40,170 nt of DNA. Origin: Clostridium sp. CMCC3677 (GTDB taxonomy: Bacteria > Bacillota > Clostridia > Clostridiales > Clostridiaceae). Each line of letters opens with the position of its first letter. Position 1 is the first letter of the stretch. The DNA is taken from positions 1-40,170 of the forward strand of contig NZ_JAMQHS010000017.1 in assembly GCF_023845585.1 (NCBI RefSeq), given 5' to 3'. Made by a program: the position numbers and the translations under genes. The notes beneath the pieces were generated by a model that was not told the origin of the DNA, did not search any database, and saw nothing but the letters and a program-made list of their open reading frames with translations. Below, in pieces: positions 8,266-16,066 of the stretch.

Positions 8266-8780
8266 AATCCTTCTCCATAAAATATTATTTGCTTAAAGAA
8301 ATTTTACTTCCAAGTGCATACTAACATAATAATTAAACTAAATAAATACATTTAACCCTAAATATATCAATTTATGTATAAAAACTAATAATATTACATA
8401 TTATTCCAACAAATTGAATTTATGCGCAGATTTTTATGTTTTATGATAATATTATTGATTTGTTTCTAAATTATATATTATAAATTAAAAGTAGTAAGAT
8501 TAATAAGTTTACATTTTAAATTTATAATATATATAAGTTTTACTTATATATATTAAATTGTAATTTTCCCAAATTACTAACGCTTGTCGTAAATTAAAAG
8601 AAGTTATATTAATACATTGAAGTCTACTATAAGTTATCTAATGGTTTCATATTAATTAGATCTTTAAATAATAAATGCTCAAAGAACTCAAAGAACTAGG
8701 ATTAATTAGCCTAAAACAAAAATGCTTAATTGTAATACATATACTAAGGAAAATTTATAATATAGAGGGGACGAGTTTAT
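8266..8780. other. 515-bp divergent intergenic region
   Basis: The region lies between the minus-strand peptide cluster and the plus-strand glycosyltransferase operon, so it should carry promoters for both. It is extremely AT-rich and I could not fix a convincing -35/-10 pair for either. A 9-bp unit CTCAAAGAA is repeated in tandem at about 8679-8696. TATAAT at about 8755 is too close to the ribosome binding site of the next gene to be its promoter. No small ORF with a ribosome binding site is seen. Confidence 0.4.
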
Positions 8781-10289
8781 ATGAATAGTACAAATGATTG
8801 GTTTCATAAAGTTTTGAACTTGAGTTTTAAAGCCTTATTTTTTCCTCCATTAATAGGTAGTTTTGTATATTTATGTTATTTATTTTTTAAAAATGACAAT
8901 AATTTGGTATTGTCAATTTTTTGTTTTTTAATTTCAATTTTACTAATTGGAATAACATATTATGCATTAAAAAATAATTATAACAACTCCTTAATTATCA
9001 CTATAATATTTACTGTAGCTTTTCTTATAAGATTCTTATGGTTTTATAAAATTGATGGTGTACCTATAAGTGACTTTCATCAAATGTTTGCAGATGCAGA
9101 AAACTTTTTACATGGTGATACCCATATGTTTAAAAATTATAGTTATTTTGCTAGATTTCCACACATGAGCATAACGGTTCTATATTTTTCTTTAATTATA
9201 AAAGTTTTTCCTAATCCATTAATAGCTATAAAAAATATATATATTATTTTTTCTATGTTAAACATAATATTTATATTTTTTATATCAAAAGAAATTTTTC
9301 AAAATAAAAAGAAAAGTATTTGGGTATTGCTTATAAGTTCAATTTACACACCTATGATTAGTTATAATAATGTTTATTGCTCTGAAAATATTGCTATGCC
9401 ATTATTATTATTAAGCATATTAATGTTTTTTAAAGCCCTAAATAGAGATATGAAAAATAAATTTTTCTTTTTTTCAATGTCAGGTTTATCTTTAAGTATT
9501 ATGCACCTTTTTAGACCCCTTGGTTATATAATGATTATTGCTTATATAATGTATATTTTCATATATTTCAAAGAAAAATTTAAACTGAAAGTATTTAAAA
9601 GTTTATTAGTTATAGTAATGTTTGTAATTCCGTATGTAATTGTAAGTTATACATTAATATCATTAAATATAACAGAGAATCCCCTTTGGCATCCCATGGA
9701 GCCAATAAGTGTGTCAGTACTAAAGGGTACAAATATTGAATCCGGAGGAGCATGGAATCAAGAGGACTATGATTTAGTAAATAAATATGATCATAACTAT
9801 GACTTAGTAAATAAAGCAGCAAAAGAAACTATAAAACAAAGATTAACTACAACCCCAACTATAAAATTATTATGTTTTTATAGTTTCAAATATGGTAGAC
9901 AATGGTCTATAGGAGATTTTGGTGGTATTTATTGGGCGCAACTAGGATTTAATGAAGCTTATAATTTAGATACAACTGGTAAGAAAAAAGATAGTATTTT
10001 AATAAACTTTAATGATGATTTGCAAATTTACACACAGATATTTCACATTACAATTTTAATACTCTCTTATGTTGGATTATATAACAATAAAAAGTTTAAG
10101 AATTATAAAATTGATTTCTTTTATATTATGTTTTATGGTCTTTCTCTTCAATGTTTATTAATAGAATCACAAGATAGGTATACCTATCCCTTTTCTTGGA
10201 TTTTTATAATATTAGCTATTACAGCTTTTAATAAAAATAATATGAGTAGCAATTTAAATGGCAATGGAGGAGAAAATGGACGATCTTAA
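8781..10289 (+). CDS. GT-C type membrane glycosyltransferase (GT39/ArnT-like)
   Basis: A 502-residue protein with about a dozen membrane segments and one long extracytoplasmic segment (roughly residues 300-400). The first loop after the second or third helix has the acidic pattern DGVPISDFHQMFADAENF, typical of the catalytic Asp region of GT-C enzymes that take sugars from polyprenyl-phosphate carriers. I infer that it transfers a sugar on the outer face of the membrane to a surface polymer or protein. Its last 14 bases overlap the next gene, a UbiA-type enzyme likely to make the lipid-linked donor. The ribosome binding site is GAGGGG. The acceptor cannot be told from sequence. Confidence 0.78.
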   Translation: MNSTNDWFHKVLNLSFKALFFPPLIGSFVYLCYLFFKNDNNLVLSIFCFLISILLIGITYYALKNNYNNSLIITIIFTVAFLIRFLWFYKIDGVPISDFHQMFADAENFLHGDTHMFKNYSYFARFPHMSITVLYFSLIIKVFPNPLIAIKNIYIIFSMLNIIFIFFISKEIFQNKKKSIWVLLISSIYTPMISYNNVYCSENIAMPLLLLSILMFFKALNRDMKNKFFFFSMSGLSLSIMHLFRPLGYIMIIAYIMYIFIYFKEKFKLKVFKSLLVIVMFVIPYVIVSYTLISLNITENPLWHPMEPISVSVLKGTNIESGGAWNQEDYDLVNKYDHNYDLVNKAAKETIKQRLTTTPTIKLLCFYSFKYGRQWSIGDFGGIYWAQLGFNEAYNLDTTGKKKDSILINFNDDLQIYTQIFHITILILSYVGLYNNKKFKNYKIDFFYIMFYGLSLQCLLIESQDRYTYPFSWIFIILAITAFNKNNMSSNLNGNGGENGRS

Positions 10290-11181
10290 ATATATTATAA
10301 AATTATTGCCCACTAAACAAATAAAAGATTTTAGATACATCATAAAATTATTACGTCCTAAGCAATGGATTAAAAACTTTTTTGTATTTGGTCCAATAAT
10401 TTTTTCAAACAATTTATTAAAATTTGATTTATTAATAAGCAATATTATTACAGTTATCTCTTTTTGTTGTATATCATCTACTGTTTATATACTTAATGAT
10501 ATTGTAGATAAAGAAAGTGATAAAAAGCACCCCATCAAATGTAAAAGACCAATTGCTAGTGGCAAAGTTAATTTGCTTCAAGCTTTAATAATAGGAATAT
10601 TGTTATGCTTAATCTCATTAAATTTAGCAATAAATGTAAATAAATATATAGTTATTATCATATTTATATATGTGCTAAATAATATAGTCTACTCTTTTAA
10701 GCTTAAAAATATTTTCTTAATTGATATATTATCAATATCACTTGGATTTATTTTAAGAGTAATAGCAGGGGGAATTGCAACAACAGTTGAAATTTCTAAA
10801 TGGATAATTCTATGTACATTATTTCTATCCTTATTTTTAGGATTTGGAAAAAGACGAAATGAGATAATTATTTTAGGTAACAATGCTAGTTCTCATAGAA
10901 AGAATCTATCCCAATATACCGAAAAATTACTAGATGAGTTTATAACTATATCATTAACATGTACCATTATGTCATATTCTATTTATTGCATACTAGGTTC
11001 ATATAATGATAATTTTATATGGACAAGCATTTTTATTATTTTTGGAGCTTTAAGATATTATTACTTAATGTATTCTAAAGAAGCAGGTGGAAGTCCAGCA
11101 GAAACAGTATTGCAAGATAAGCAACTTTTTAGTTGTATATTATTATGGGCATGTGCTTGTATTGTTATTTTAAATATATAG
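10276..11181 (+). CDS. UbiA-family polyprenyl-phosphate phosphoribosyltransferase-like protein
   Basis: A 301-residue integral membrane enzyme of the UbiA superfamily. LLRPKQWIKNFFVF (residues 25-38) and NDIVDKESDKKHPIKCKRPI (74-93) match the branch that includes decaprenyl-phosphate 5-phosphoribosyltransferase (Rv3806c of mycobacteria), which moves phosphoribose from PRPP onto polyprenyl phosphate. NDxxDxxxD is the metal/pyrophosphate motif. The start is ATG 10276, with GGAGGA just upstream inside the previous gene; an earlier in-frame ATG (10258) would have no ribosome binding site. Oddly, the N-terminus holds a near-duplicate of its own motif: YIIKLLPTKQIKDF (6-19) then YIIKLLRPKQWIKNF (21-35). 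With the GT-C and HAD genes it forms a likely lipid-linked sugar operon. Confidence 0.82.
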   Translation: MDDLKYIIKLLPTKQIKDFRYIIKLLRPKQWIKNFFVFGPIIFSNNLLKFDLLISNIITVISFCCISSTVYILNDIVDKESDKKHPIKCKRPIASGKVNLLQALIIGILLCLISLNLAINVNKYIVIIIFIYVLNNIVYSFKLKNIFLIDILSISLGFILRVIAGGIATTVEISKWIILCTLFLSLFLGFGKRRNEIIILGNNASSHRKNLSQYTEKLLDEFITISLTCTIMSYSIYCILGSYNDNFIWTSIFIIFGALRYYYLMYSKEAGGSPAETVLQDKQLFSCILLWACACIVILNI

Positions 11182-11196
11182 GAGGTAATAGAAATA

Positions 11197-11814
11197 ATGA
11201 AAATCCCTTTTGCTATTTTTGATGTAGACTATACTATTATAAATGGAGACTCTATGTTCTCAATGTTATTTTTTGCAATTAGCAAAAAGCCAATTCTAAT
11301 ATTCTATACTCCTATAATCTTAGTAAAAATTGTACTGTATTTTTTTAAAATTATAGATGTAAAAACTGCTAAGGAGGCTATATATTTACCTTTAAAATAT
11401 TTAACTGAAAAAGAATTAGAAGAGTTTTATGACAATGTATTATTAAAAAAAGTTAATTCAAAAGTTATGAAAAAATTGAATTTTCATAAAGAACAGGGAT
11501 GCTGTATTTTATTAGTTTCAGCTTCACCAGAAGTATATTTACAATATTTTTTTAAAAATAGTTTTATTGACGTGATAATAGGAACTAAACTTAAGATGGT
11601 AGATGGAAAATATACTAATGAAATTTATGGTGAAAATTGCAAAGGTATTGAAAAGATTAATAGGATAAAACAATATTTAAATGAAAATAATTTAGAGATA
11701 GATTTTGATAACTCCTTTGGATACTCTGATTCTTTATCAGATAAGCCTATGTTATCTTTAGTTAAAAATAGGTATAAGGTTAATAAAAATAATTTAGAAT
11801 TAATATTATCATAA
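11197..11814 (+). CDS. HAD-IB family phosphatase
   Basis: A 205-residue HAD phosphatase (SerB-like subfamily IB). Motif I is FDVDYT (Asp9, Asp11), motif II is the Ser in VSASPE (Ser108), motif III is a Lys near residue 149, and motif IV is GYSDSLSDKPML (Asp178, Asp182). There is a hydrophobic stretch in the cap at about 32-52 that could touch the membrane. It starts 15 bp after the UbiA-like gene with AGGAGG. In the polyprenyl-phosphoribose pathway a phosphatase must remove the 5-phosphate, and this enzyme fits that step by context (inference). A general sugar-phosphate phosphatase is the alternative. Confidence 0.8.
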   Translation: MKIPFAIFDVDYTIINGDSMFSMLFFAISKKPILIFYTPIILVKIVLYFFKIIDVKTAKEAIYLPLKYLTEKELEEFYDNVLLKKVNSKVMKKLNFHKEQGCCILLVSASPEVYLQYFFKNSFIDVIIGTKLKMVDGKYTNEIYGENCKGIEKINRIKQYLNENNLEIDFDNSFGYSDSLSDKPMLSLVKNRYKVNKNNLELILS

Positions 11815-12238
11815 TATAGATTTACTTTATAAATAGATTTTGAACATGTTTCTTTGTTAAAATAATAAAAATCAAAGCATTTCTAAGCTACATTCCTAAC
11901 TAATAATTCAGCTTCTTTTAAAGTTATGTAATTATTAGCAGAATGTAGTCTTTTTGTTTTAGCATATCAATCATATTTAAAGCTATTAACTCAAACAGAA
12001 TCATATTACAGTACATTGAAATTTAAAGAAATTAAGTGTACAATTAAATCATATTGCATCTAATTTTACCCAAATATAACTAAATTTAACTATAAAAAAA
12101 ATTAAACTCTTGAATAAAAATAAATATAATAAAAGTCTCTTACTTTAGTTAATCTAAACAATGAAGCCTTTTTGCTTAAGCTTAATATACTTTTATTTAA
12201 AAAATAATAAATCTAAATATGACTTAAGGATGTGAACT
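11815..12238. other. 424-bp gap between the glycosyltransferase operon and agrA
   Basis: The gap contains a short transposase-like remnant (11883-11966). The same bases form a long imperfect hairpin: CTACATTC (11888-11895) pairs with GAATGTAG (11941-11948), TAATAAT pairs with ATTATTA inside, and a T-rich run follows at 11950-11960, so it may also end the upstream operon. The last 200 bp should contain the agrA promoter, but I saw no clear hexamers and no paired LytTR-type sites that I would defend. Confidence 0.45.
11883..11966 (-). pseudogene. Remnant of a transposase C-terminus (IS3-like)
   Basis: On the minus strand 27 open codons before a TAG stop read RLHSANNYITLKEAELL in their middle. 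This resembles the R-x-H-S-x-x-x-Y-x-T-P-x-E ending of IS3/IS150-type DDE transposases. The frame is closed by TGA just upstream and no further coding can be followed, so it is at best a fossil. The call rests on one motif read by eye. Confidence 0.35.
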
Positions 12239-12967
12239 ATGAAAAACATTTTAATAATTGAAGATGATATATATCAAAGAAAAAATTTAAAGGATATACT
12301 ATCCGAAGTAGATAAAAATTTAAATGTATATGAGGCTGAAGATGAAGTTCATGCTTTAGATATTTGTAATAAAGTATCAATAGATCTTTTCTATGTAGAT
12401 GTTTCTTTACAAGACTCTTCTGGTATGGATTTTTGTTTAAAACTTAGAAAAATACAAAAATATGAATTTAGTTGGATTGTTTTTATAACCACACATATTC
12501 AATATATGATTGAAGCTTTTAAAGAAATTCATTGTTACGATTATCTATTAAAGCCTTATGAAAAAAAAGATTTGATTAAATTAACTAAAAAACTTATATG
12601 TACAACCCAAATAGATGATTTATCTGAAAAAGAAAGAAAACATATAGTTTTAAAAATTAGTAATTGTATTAGTGCAAAAATATTTTTAGATGAAATTGTT
12701 TTCATCGAAGTAAGACTTAGGACATGCACCGTTCATAGTAAAAAAGGAAAATATGAAATAAAGGGATTAACTTTAAATAGAATATTAAGTTTAATTAATT
12801 GTGATGATATTCTTCAATGTCATAAATCATTTATAGTAAACATTAATTATATAGATAGAATTGAACGTTTATCAAGTACATTATATGAAATTTATTTTAA
12901 TAACTATAAAGAAAAAGCTTTTTTGGGTTATAAATTTAAAAATGTAATTATGAATAAATTTAAATAG
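12239..12967 (+). CDS. agrA: AgrA-like LytTR response regulator
   Basis: A 242-residue regulator with an N-terminal receiver domain (acidic pair Asp9-Asp10, phospho-acceptor Asp54 in FYVDVSLQD, Lys in LLKPYEKKD) and a C-terminal LytTR DNA-binding domain from about residue 135 (HKSFIVNINYIDRIERLSS). It lies 42 bp before an AgrC-like kinase, so the pair forms a two-component system. LytTR regulators of this type bind paired 9-bp repeats and often switch on their own agr genes; target sites here are not clear. The start is ATG 12239, preceded by AAGGATG. Confidence 0.88.
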   Translation: MKNILIIEDDIYQRKNLKDILSEVDKNLNVYEAEDEVHALDICNKVSIDLFYVDVSLQDSSGMDFCLKLRKIQKYEFSWIVFITTHIQYMIEAFKEIHCYDYLLKPYEKKDLIKLTKKLICTTQIDDLSEKERKHIVLKISNCISAKIFLDEIVFIEVRLRTCTVHSKKGKYEIKGLTLNRILSLINCDDILQCHKSFIVNINYIDRIERLSSTLYEIYFNNYKEKAFLGYKFKNVIMNKFK

Positions 12968-13009
12968 TATTATTAATTTTTAATTTATATCGAAAGGAGC
13001 TAAATACAA

Positions 13010-14260
13010 ATGAATATACTTAAAGATTTTATTATTACCTCTATTGAATTAAGTGCATTTATGATATTATGGCAAAAATTTATATTAAAAGGAGAAAAAA
13101 CTTTTTTTAGAAATCTTATTATAATATTAATTAGTGCATTCATAATGGCTATTACAAATAATATAAAAGTTTATTATAATATGTTTTTGAATTATTTAAT
13201 TCTTATATTTTCAGTAACATATTTTTATCATAAAAAATTTATCCATACTCTTTTAGAGTTTTGTTTAGTCCTTATAGTAATAATGTTATTACAATTAATA
13301 GTTATACTTAGTTTAAACTTTTTTAATTTAAATCACTATTTAGATTCATTTCTATTTGATATTATTACTAATTTTATAATATTAATAATTTCAATAGGCA
13401 GCTATTATTTGATTCCTAAAAGAATTAACATATTAGAAATTAACTCAAATATAACTTATTATTTTATAATTAATTTTTTAGGAAACATAATAATATTTAA
13501 AATAATTTGGGAATATGACAAGATTCTTATTTTAAATAACGTGTTTCTAATAATTATTGTTCAAACTATAGTATTAATTTTAAATCTAATGTTATATCAG
13601 TACATAATGAAAATAAGTGAAGAGAAGAAATCTATGTTAATAAAAAATACTTATAATCCAGTTATTCTTAATATTATAGAAGAAGTAAAAAGTAAGCAGC
13701 ATGATTTTAAAAATCATTTAAATACTATAAATGGAATAATAGAAACAACAGATAAAGAAAATCTTAAAAAGTATTTAAAAGAATATATACATTCATTAAA
13801 CTATTCTACTAAAAGCTTAGAGGATATTCTATATATTAATGAGCCAACTATAGGTGCTATAATATACAATAAATTATGCAAAGCAAAAAAGAATAATATT
13901 AAGTTTTCATATTTTATAAATAATGATTTAAAAGAATTAAAATTAAAGAGTTATGAACTTTCAGAAATATTGACTAATCTTTTAGATAATGCATTTGAAG
14001 CCGTTGAGAATATGGCTAATAAAGAAGTTATATTAAATATAACTTATGAAGATAATGAGAATATCTTAGAAATTAAAAATGAAGGAATACCAACAAGTCT
14101 TTCAAATATTTCAAAAATATTCGAAAGAGGTTTTTCAACTAAAGAAGGAAATAATAGAGGTTATGGACTTTATAATGTAAAAAAAATAGTTGAACAAAGT
14201 GGTGGCAATATTCAACTATTTTTTGAAGATAAATATATAATTTTTAGAATATTATTTTAA
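13010..14260 (+). CDS. agrC: AgrC-like sensor histidine kinase
   Basis: A 416-residue protein with six or seven N-terminal membrane helices (residues 1-200), a histidine phosphotransfer region (KQHDFKNHLN, His231) and a GHKL ATPase domain with N-box LTNLLDNAFEA (321-331) and a glycine-rich GYGLYNVKKIVEQSGG segment near the C-terminus. This is the architecture of peptide-sensing AgrC/ComD kinases. It follows agrA on the same strand with ribosome binding site AAAGGAGC. Its 3' end overlaps the converging agrD gene by 9 bp. By context it senses the cyclic peptide made by the facing agrBD pair. Confidence 0.88.
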   Translation: MNILKDFIITSIELSAFMILWQKFILKGEKTFFRNLIIILISAFIMAITNNIKVYYNMFLNYLILIFSVTYFYHKKFIHTLLEFCLVLIVIMLLQLIVILSLNFFNLNHYLDSFLFDIITNFIILIISIGSYYLIPKRINILEINSNITYYFIINFLGNIIIFKIIWEYDKILILNNVFLIIIVQTIVLILNLMLYQYIMKISEEKKSMLIKNTYNPVILNIIEEVKSKQHDFKNHLNTINGIIETTDKENLKKYLKEYIHSLNYSTKSLEDILYINEPTIGAIIYNKLCKAKKNNIKFSYFINNDLKELKLKSYELSEILTNLLDNAFEAVENMANKEVILNITYEDNENILEIKNEGIPTSLSNISKIFERGFSTKEGNNRGYGLYNVKKIVEQSGGNIQLFFEDKYIIFRILF

Positions 14261-14383
14261 TAAGCTTTTAGGGGCATTAGGTTCACCTACAAGTCCAAAT
14301 GAAACTGTGCAAGCTATAACTTGAGATAAAGCTATTAAAAATGCGCCTAACATATGTACTGTTAAATTCTTTTTTGATTTCAT
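14252..14383 (-). CDS. agrD: AgrD-like cyclic peptide pheromone precursor (43 aa)
   Basis: A 43-residue ORF in the position expected of AgrD, with its ATG overlapping the agrB stop (ATGA). Its layout is typical: an amphipathic N-terminus (MKSKKNLTVHMLGAFLIALS), a single Cys at residue 25 in IACTVSFGLVGE, then the EPNAP motif (34-38) and tail KSLLK that match the conserved E-P-x-x-P of AgrD tails. AgrB should cut it and close a thiolactone at Cys25. A five-residue ring would be CTVSF; the ring boundary is my guess. The ribosome binding site is GGGAG within agrB. It runs convergent to agrC, sharing 9 bp. Confidence 0.85.
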   Translation of the reverse strand: MKSKKNLTVHMLGAFLIALSQVIACTVSFGLVGEPNAPKSLLK

Positions 14384-14952
14384 TGATTTACTCCCTTCTT
14401 AATATATATTAACTGTATTACTTGTAATACAATAGTTAAAAAACCACAATTTAGATAAGTTATATCTTTTATATAAAATAATAAAATGCATACCCAAAAT
14501 ATTATGAAGAAAGTGGAGATTATTTTAAAAATTCGCTTTCTTTTTTTATTTTTTATAGGTCTATTTTTATTGGGATATGGTGATCTAAATATAACTATAA
14601 AAGTACTTAGCACCGCTATTATATAATAACCCCCACTATTGAGCATTGGTAAAATAGGACCAATTAAGCAGGTTATTAAAAAAAGTAATATTGAAAATAA
14701 TAGACATCTTAAAGTAGTGTTACAGTGATATCCTCCAGCAAAAATTCTAATGGAAAACAAAATTAATATTGAAAATAAAAAGTAATTTATTTTTCCAAGT
14801 ATATAAAATAAAATTATCAATATAGCTATTTTAAATGATTCATTTAAAATAGCTTGTAATGAGTAATTTATCTTTTCTAAATCATCAGTATTCTTAATAT
14901 TACTATTTGTTTGTATATAGTCTGTTATTTTTAGTGCAACTTTGTTTATCAT
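14380..14952 (-). CDS. agrB: AgrB-like pheromone-processing membrane protease
   Basis: A 190-residue membrane protein of the AgrB family. The family core RIFAGGYHCNTTLRC (residues 69-83) supplies the catalytic pair His76 and Cys83, matching the spacing of His77/Cys84 in Staphylococcus aureus AgrB. Several hydrophobic segments follow. It cleaves the AgrD C-terminal tail and forms the thiolactone in the membrane. It is transcribed with agrD, towards agrC and away from the gene-decay zone. The ribosome binding site is modest (GGGTG). Confidence 0.92.
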   Translation of the reverse strand: MINKVALKITDYIQTNSNIKNTDDLEKINYSLQAILNESFKIAILIILFYILGKINYFLFSILILFSIRIFAGGYHCNTTLRCLLFSILLFLITCLIGPILPMLNSGGYYIIAVLSTFIVIFRSPYPNKNRPIKNKKRKRIFKIISTFFIIFWVCILLFYIKDITYLNCGFLTIVLQVIQLIYIKKGVNQ

Positions 14953-15059
14953 TTATATTTCACCCATTTATATTATTACATAAAATATACCACTAATGTT
15001 AAAATTAATAAATAAAAATGTAATAAAACATGAAAATTTATACATAAAAAGAATATTTC

Positions 15060-15564
15060 ATAAAATACTTGAATCCTAAAAATATATTTACACCAAACTT
15101 TAAAGGATATGATTTAATTATTAATGATTTAGGAGGAATAAATACTTTTAACCCTTTATTTGATAATCGAAAAATTGTTAGTGATCACTTACTATAAATA
15201 ATGAATGATAAAGGTCATACCAAAGTATCCTTTTCTAAATTAACTGATATAAGTAGACCACCTTTAAATAACTTATTTAAAAGTGAGACTGATAGTAAGA
15301 CTACGTTTAAAACCCATATAAACAAAATTATTCATACTATTAACATTACTTTAGATGAAATAGTTAATTACTCGGAAGTCCAGGAAGAAAAATAAAAAAG
15401 CAATGCAAGATGATTGTGAAGCTTCTTCTCATGAGTCTAATTTAGATTACTTAAAGCAATTAACTAAGCATATACAAAAGCTTATTAAAGATAAGCGTTT
15501 AAATATAGATAATTCCACATTTATAGATATAATATATAATAATAGTTTACATATTATATTTTAG
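15060..15564 (+). pseudogene. Broken XRE-type regulator gene
   Basis: Three coding pieces in a row. The first (15060-15197) begins with ATA where a start would be expected (IKYLNPKNIF...) and ends in an in-frame TAA. The second (15201-15395) is a helix-turn-helix segment, TKVSFSKLTDISRPPLNN, resembling the XRE domain of clostridial regulators, and is in the same frame. The third (to 15564) is a Lys/Asp-rich tail in the +1 frame (LDYLKQLTKHIQKLIKDK). One start loss, one nonsense change and one frameshift explain the whole. The middle piece alone could still be translated, but it has no ribosome binding site. Confidence 0.6.
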
Positions 15565-15599
15565 ATATATGAGAAAATCAGTATTAGGTAATTTATTTT

Positions 15600-15722
15600 T
15601 TATTTAAGCTTTTCATATAATTGTGGAGCTATTGCTCTTAAAACATCTACACTGCTTAAAGATATAAGAAATGGTTCATCATTAGCTGACTTACAGATAG
15701 TTATTTTCCATATATTTTTAAA
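15600..15722 (-). pseudogene. C-terminal remnant of an unknown gene
   Basis: About 40 open codons on the minus strand ending in TAA at 15600-15602. They read SANDEPFLISLSSVDVLRAI in part and then APQLYEKLK, which looks like the genuine C-terminus of a protein. The frame is closed upstream by TAA and has no start. I do not recognise the family. It lies within the same decayed stretch as the XRE fragment. Confidence 0.4.
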
Positions 15723-15782
15723 TTAATTGCCTATTATATAATTATGTCTTTAATTTATTTCTAAAAAACTTATTTTAATAAA

Positions 15783-16066
15783 TGGTTCTGTTTTAAATGT
15801 GTGTTAATATATGCTATAGGTTAAGTGGCATTGTAATTAGACTTTTAGAATTCTTAATAAGTATTGTCACATTTACTGCTTGTCTTAATTTTATATTGTG
15901 AGCAAGCTAAAATGGGACTATACTCATTTTAGTTTTGTTAAGTGAGAATCGGAATTTTATATTTCGCTCCTCAAACTTACTCAGCAACTATCAGAAGTCG
16001 AGTTTCCTTTTTACATTTCATCCACTTTGCTTATGCATATATCAGCAAACTGCTAAAATATAGCCT
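15783..16066 (+). repeat. Palindromic interspersed repeat, copy R2 (long variant)
   Basis: A full-length copy of the family, with left arm GTGTTAATATATGC and right arm GCATATATCAGC. It is about 65 bp longer than R3 because the segment before the right arm (about 15935-16020) is replaced by unrelated sequence. Its right end, TAGCCTA, overlaps the stop codon of the GyrI-like gene on the minus strand. Confidence 0.85.

Noticed and set aside
8679..8696. Tandem CTCAAAGAA repeat as a CRISPR or iteron array
   Set aside because: Only two 9-bp units with no spacers; nothing else in the window looks like a CRISPR array or an origin.
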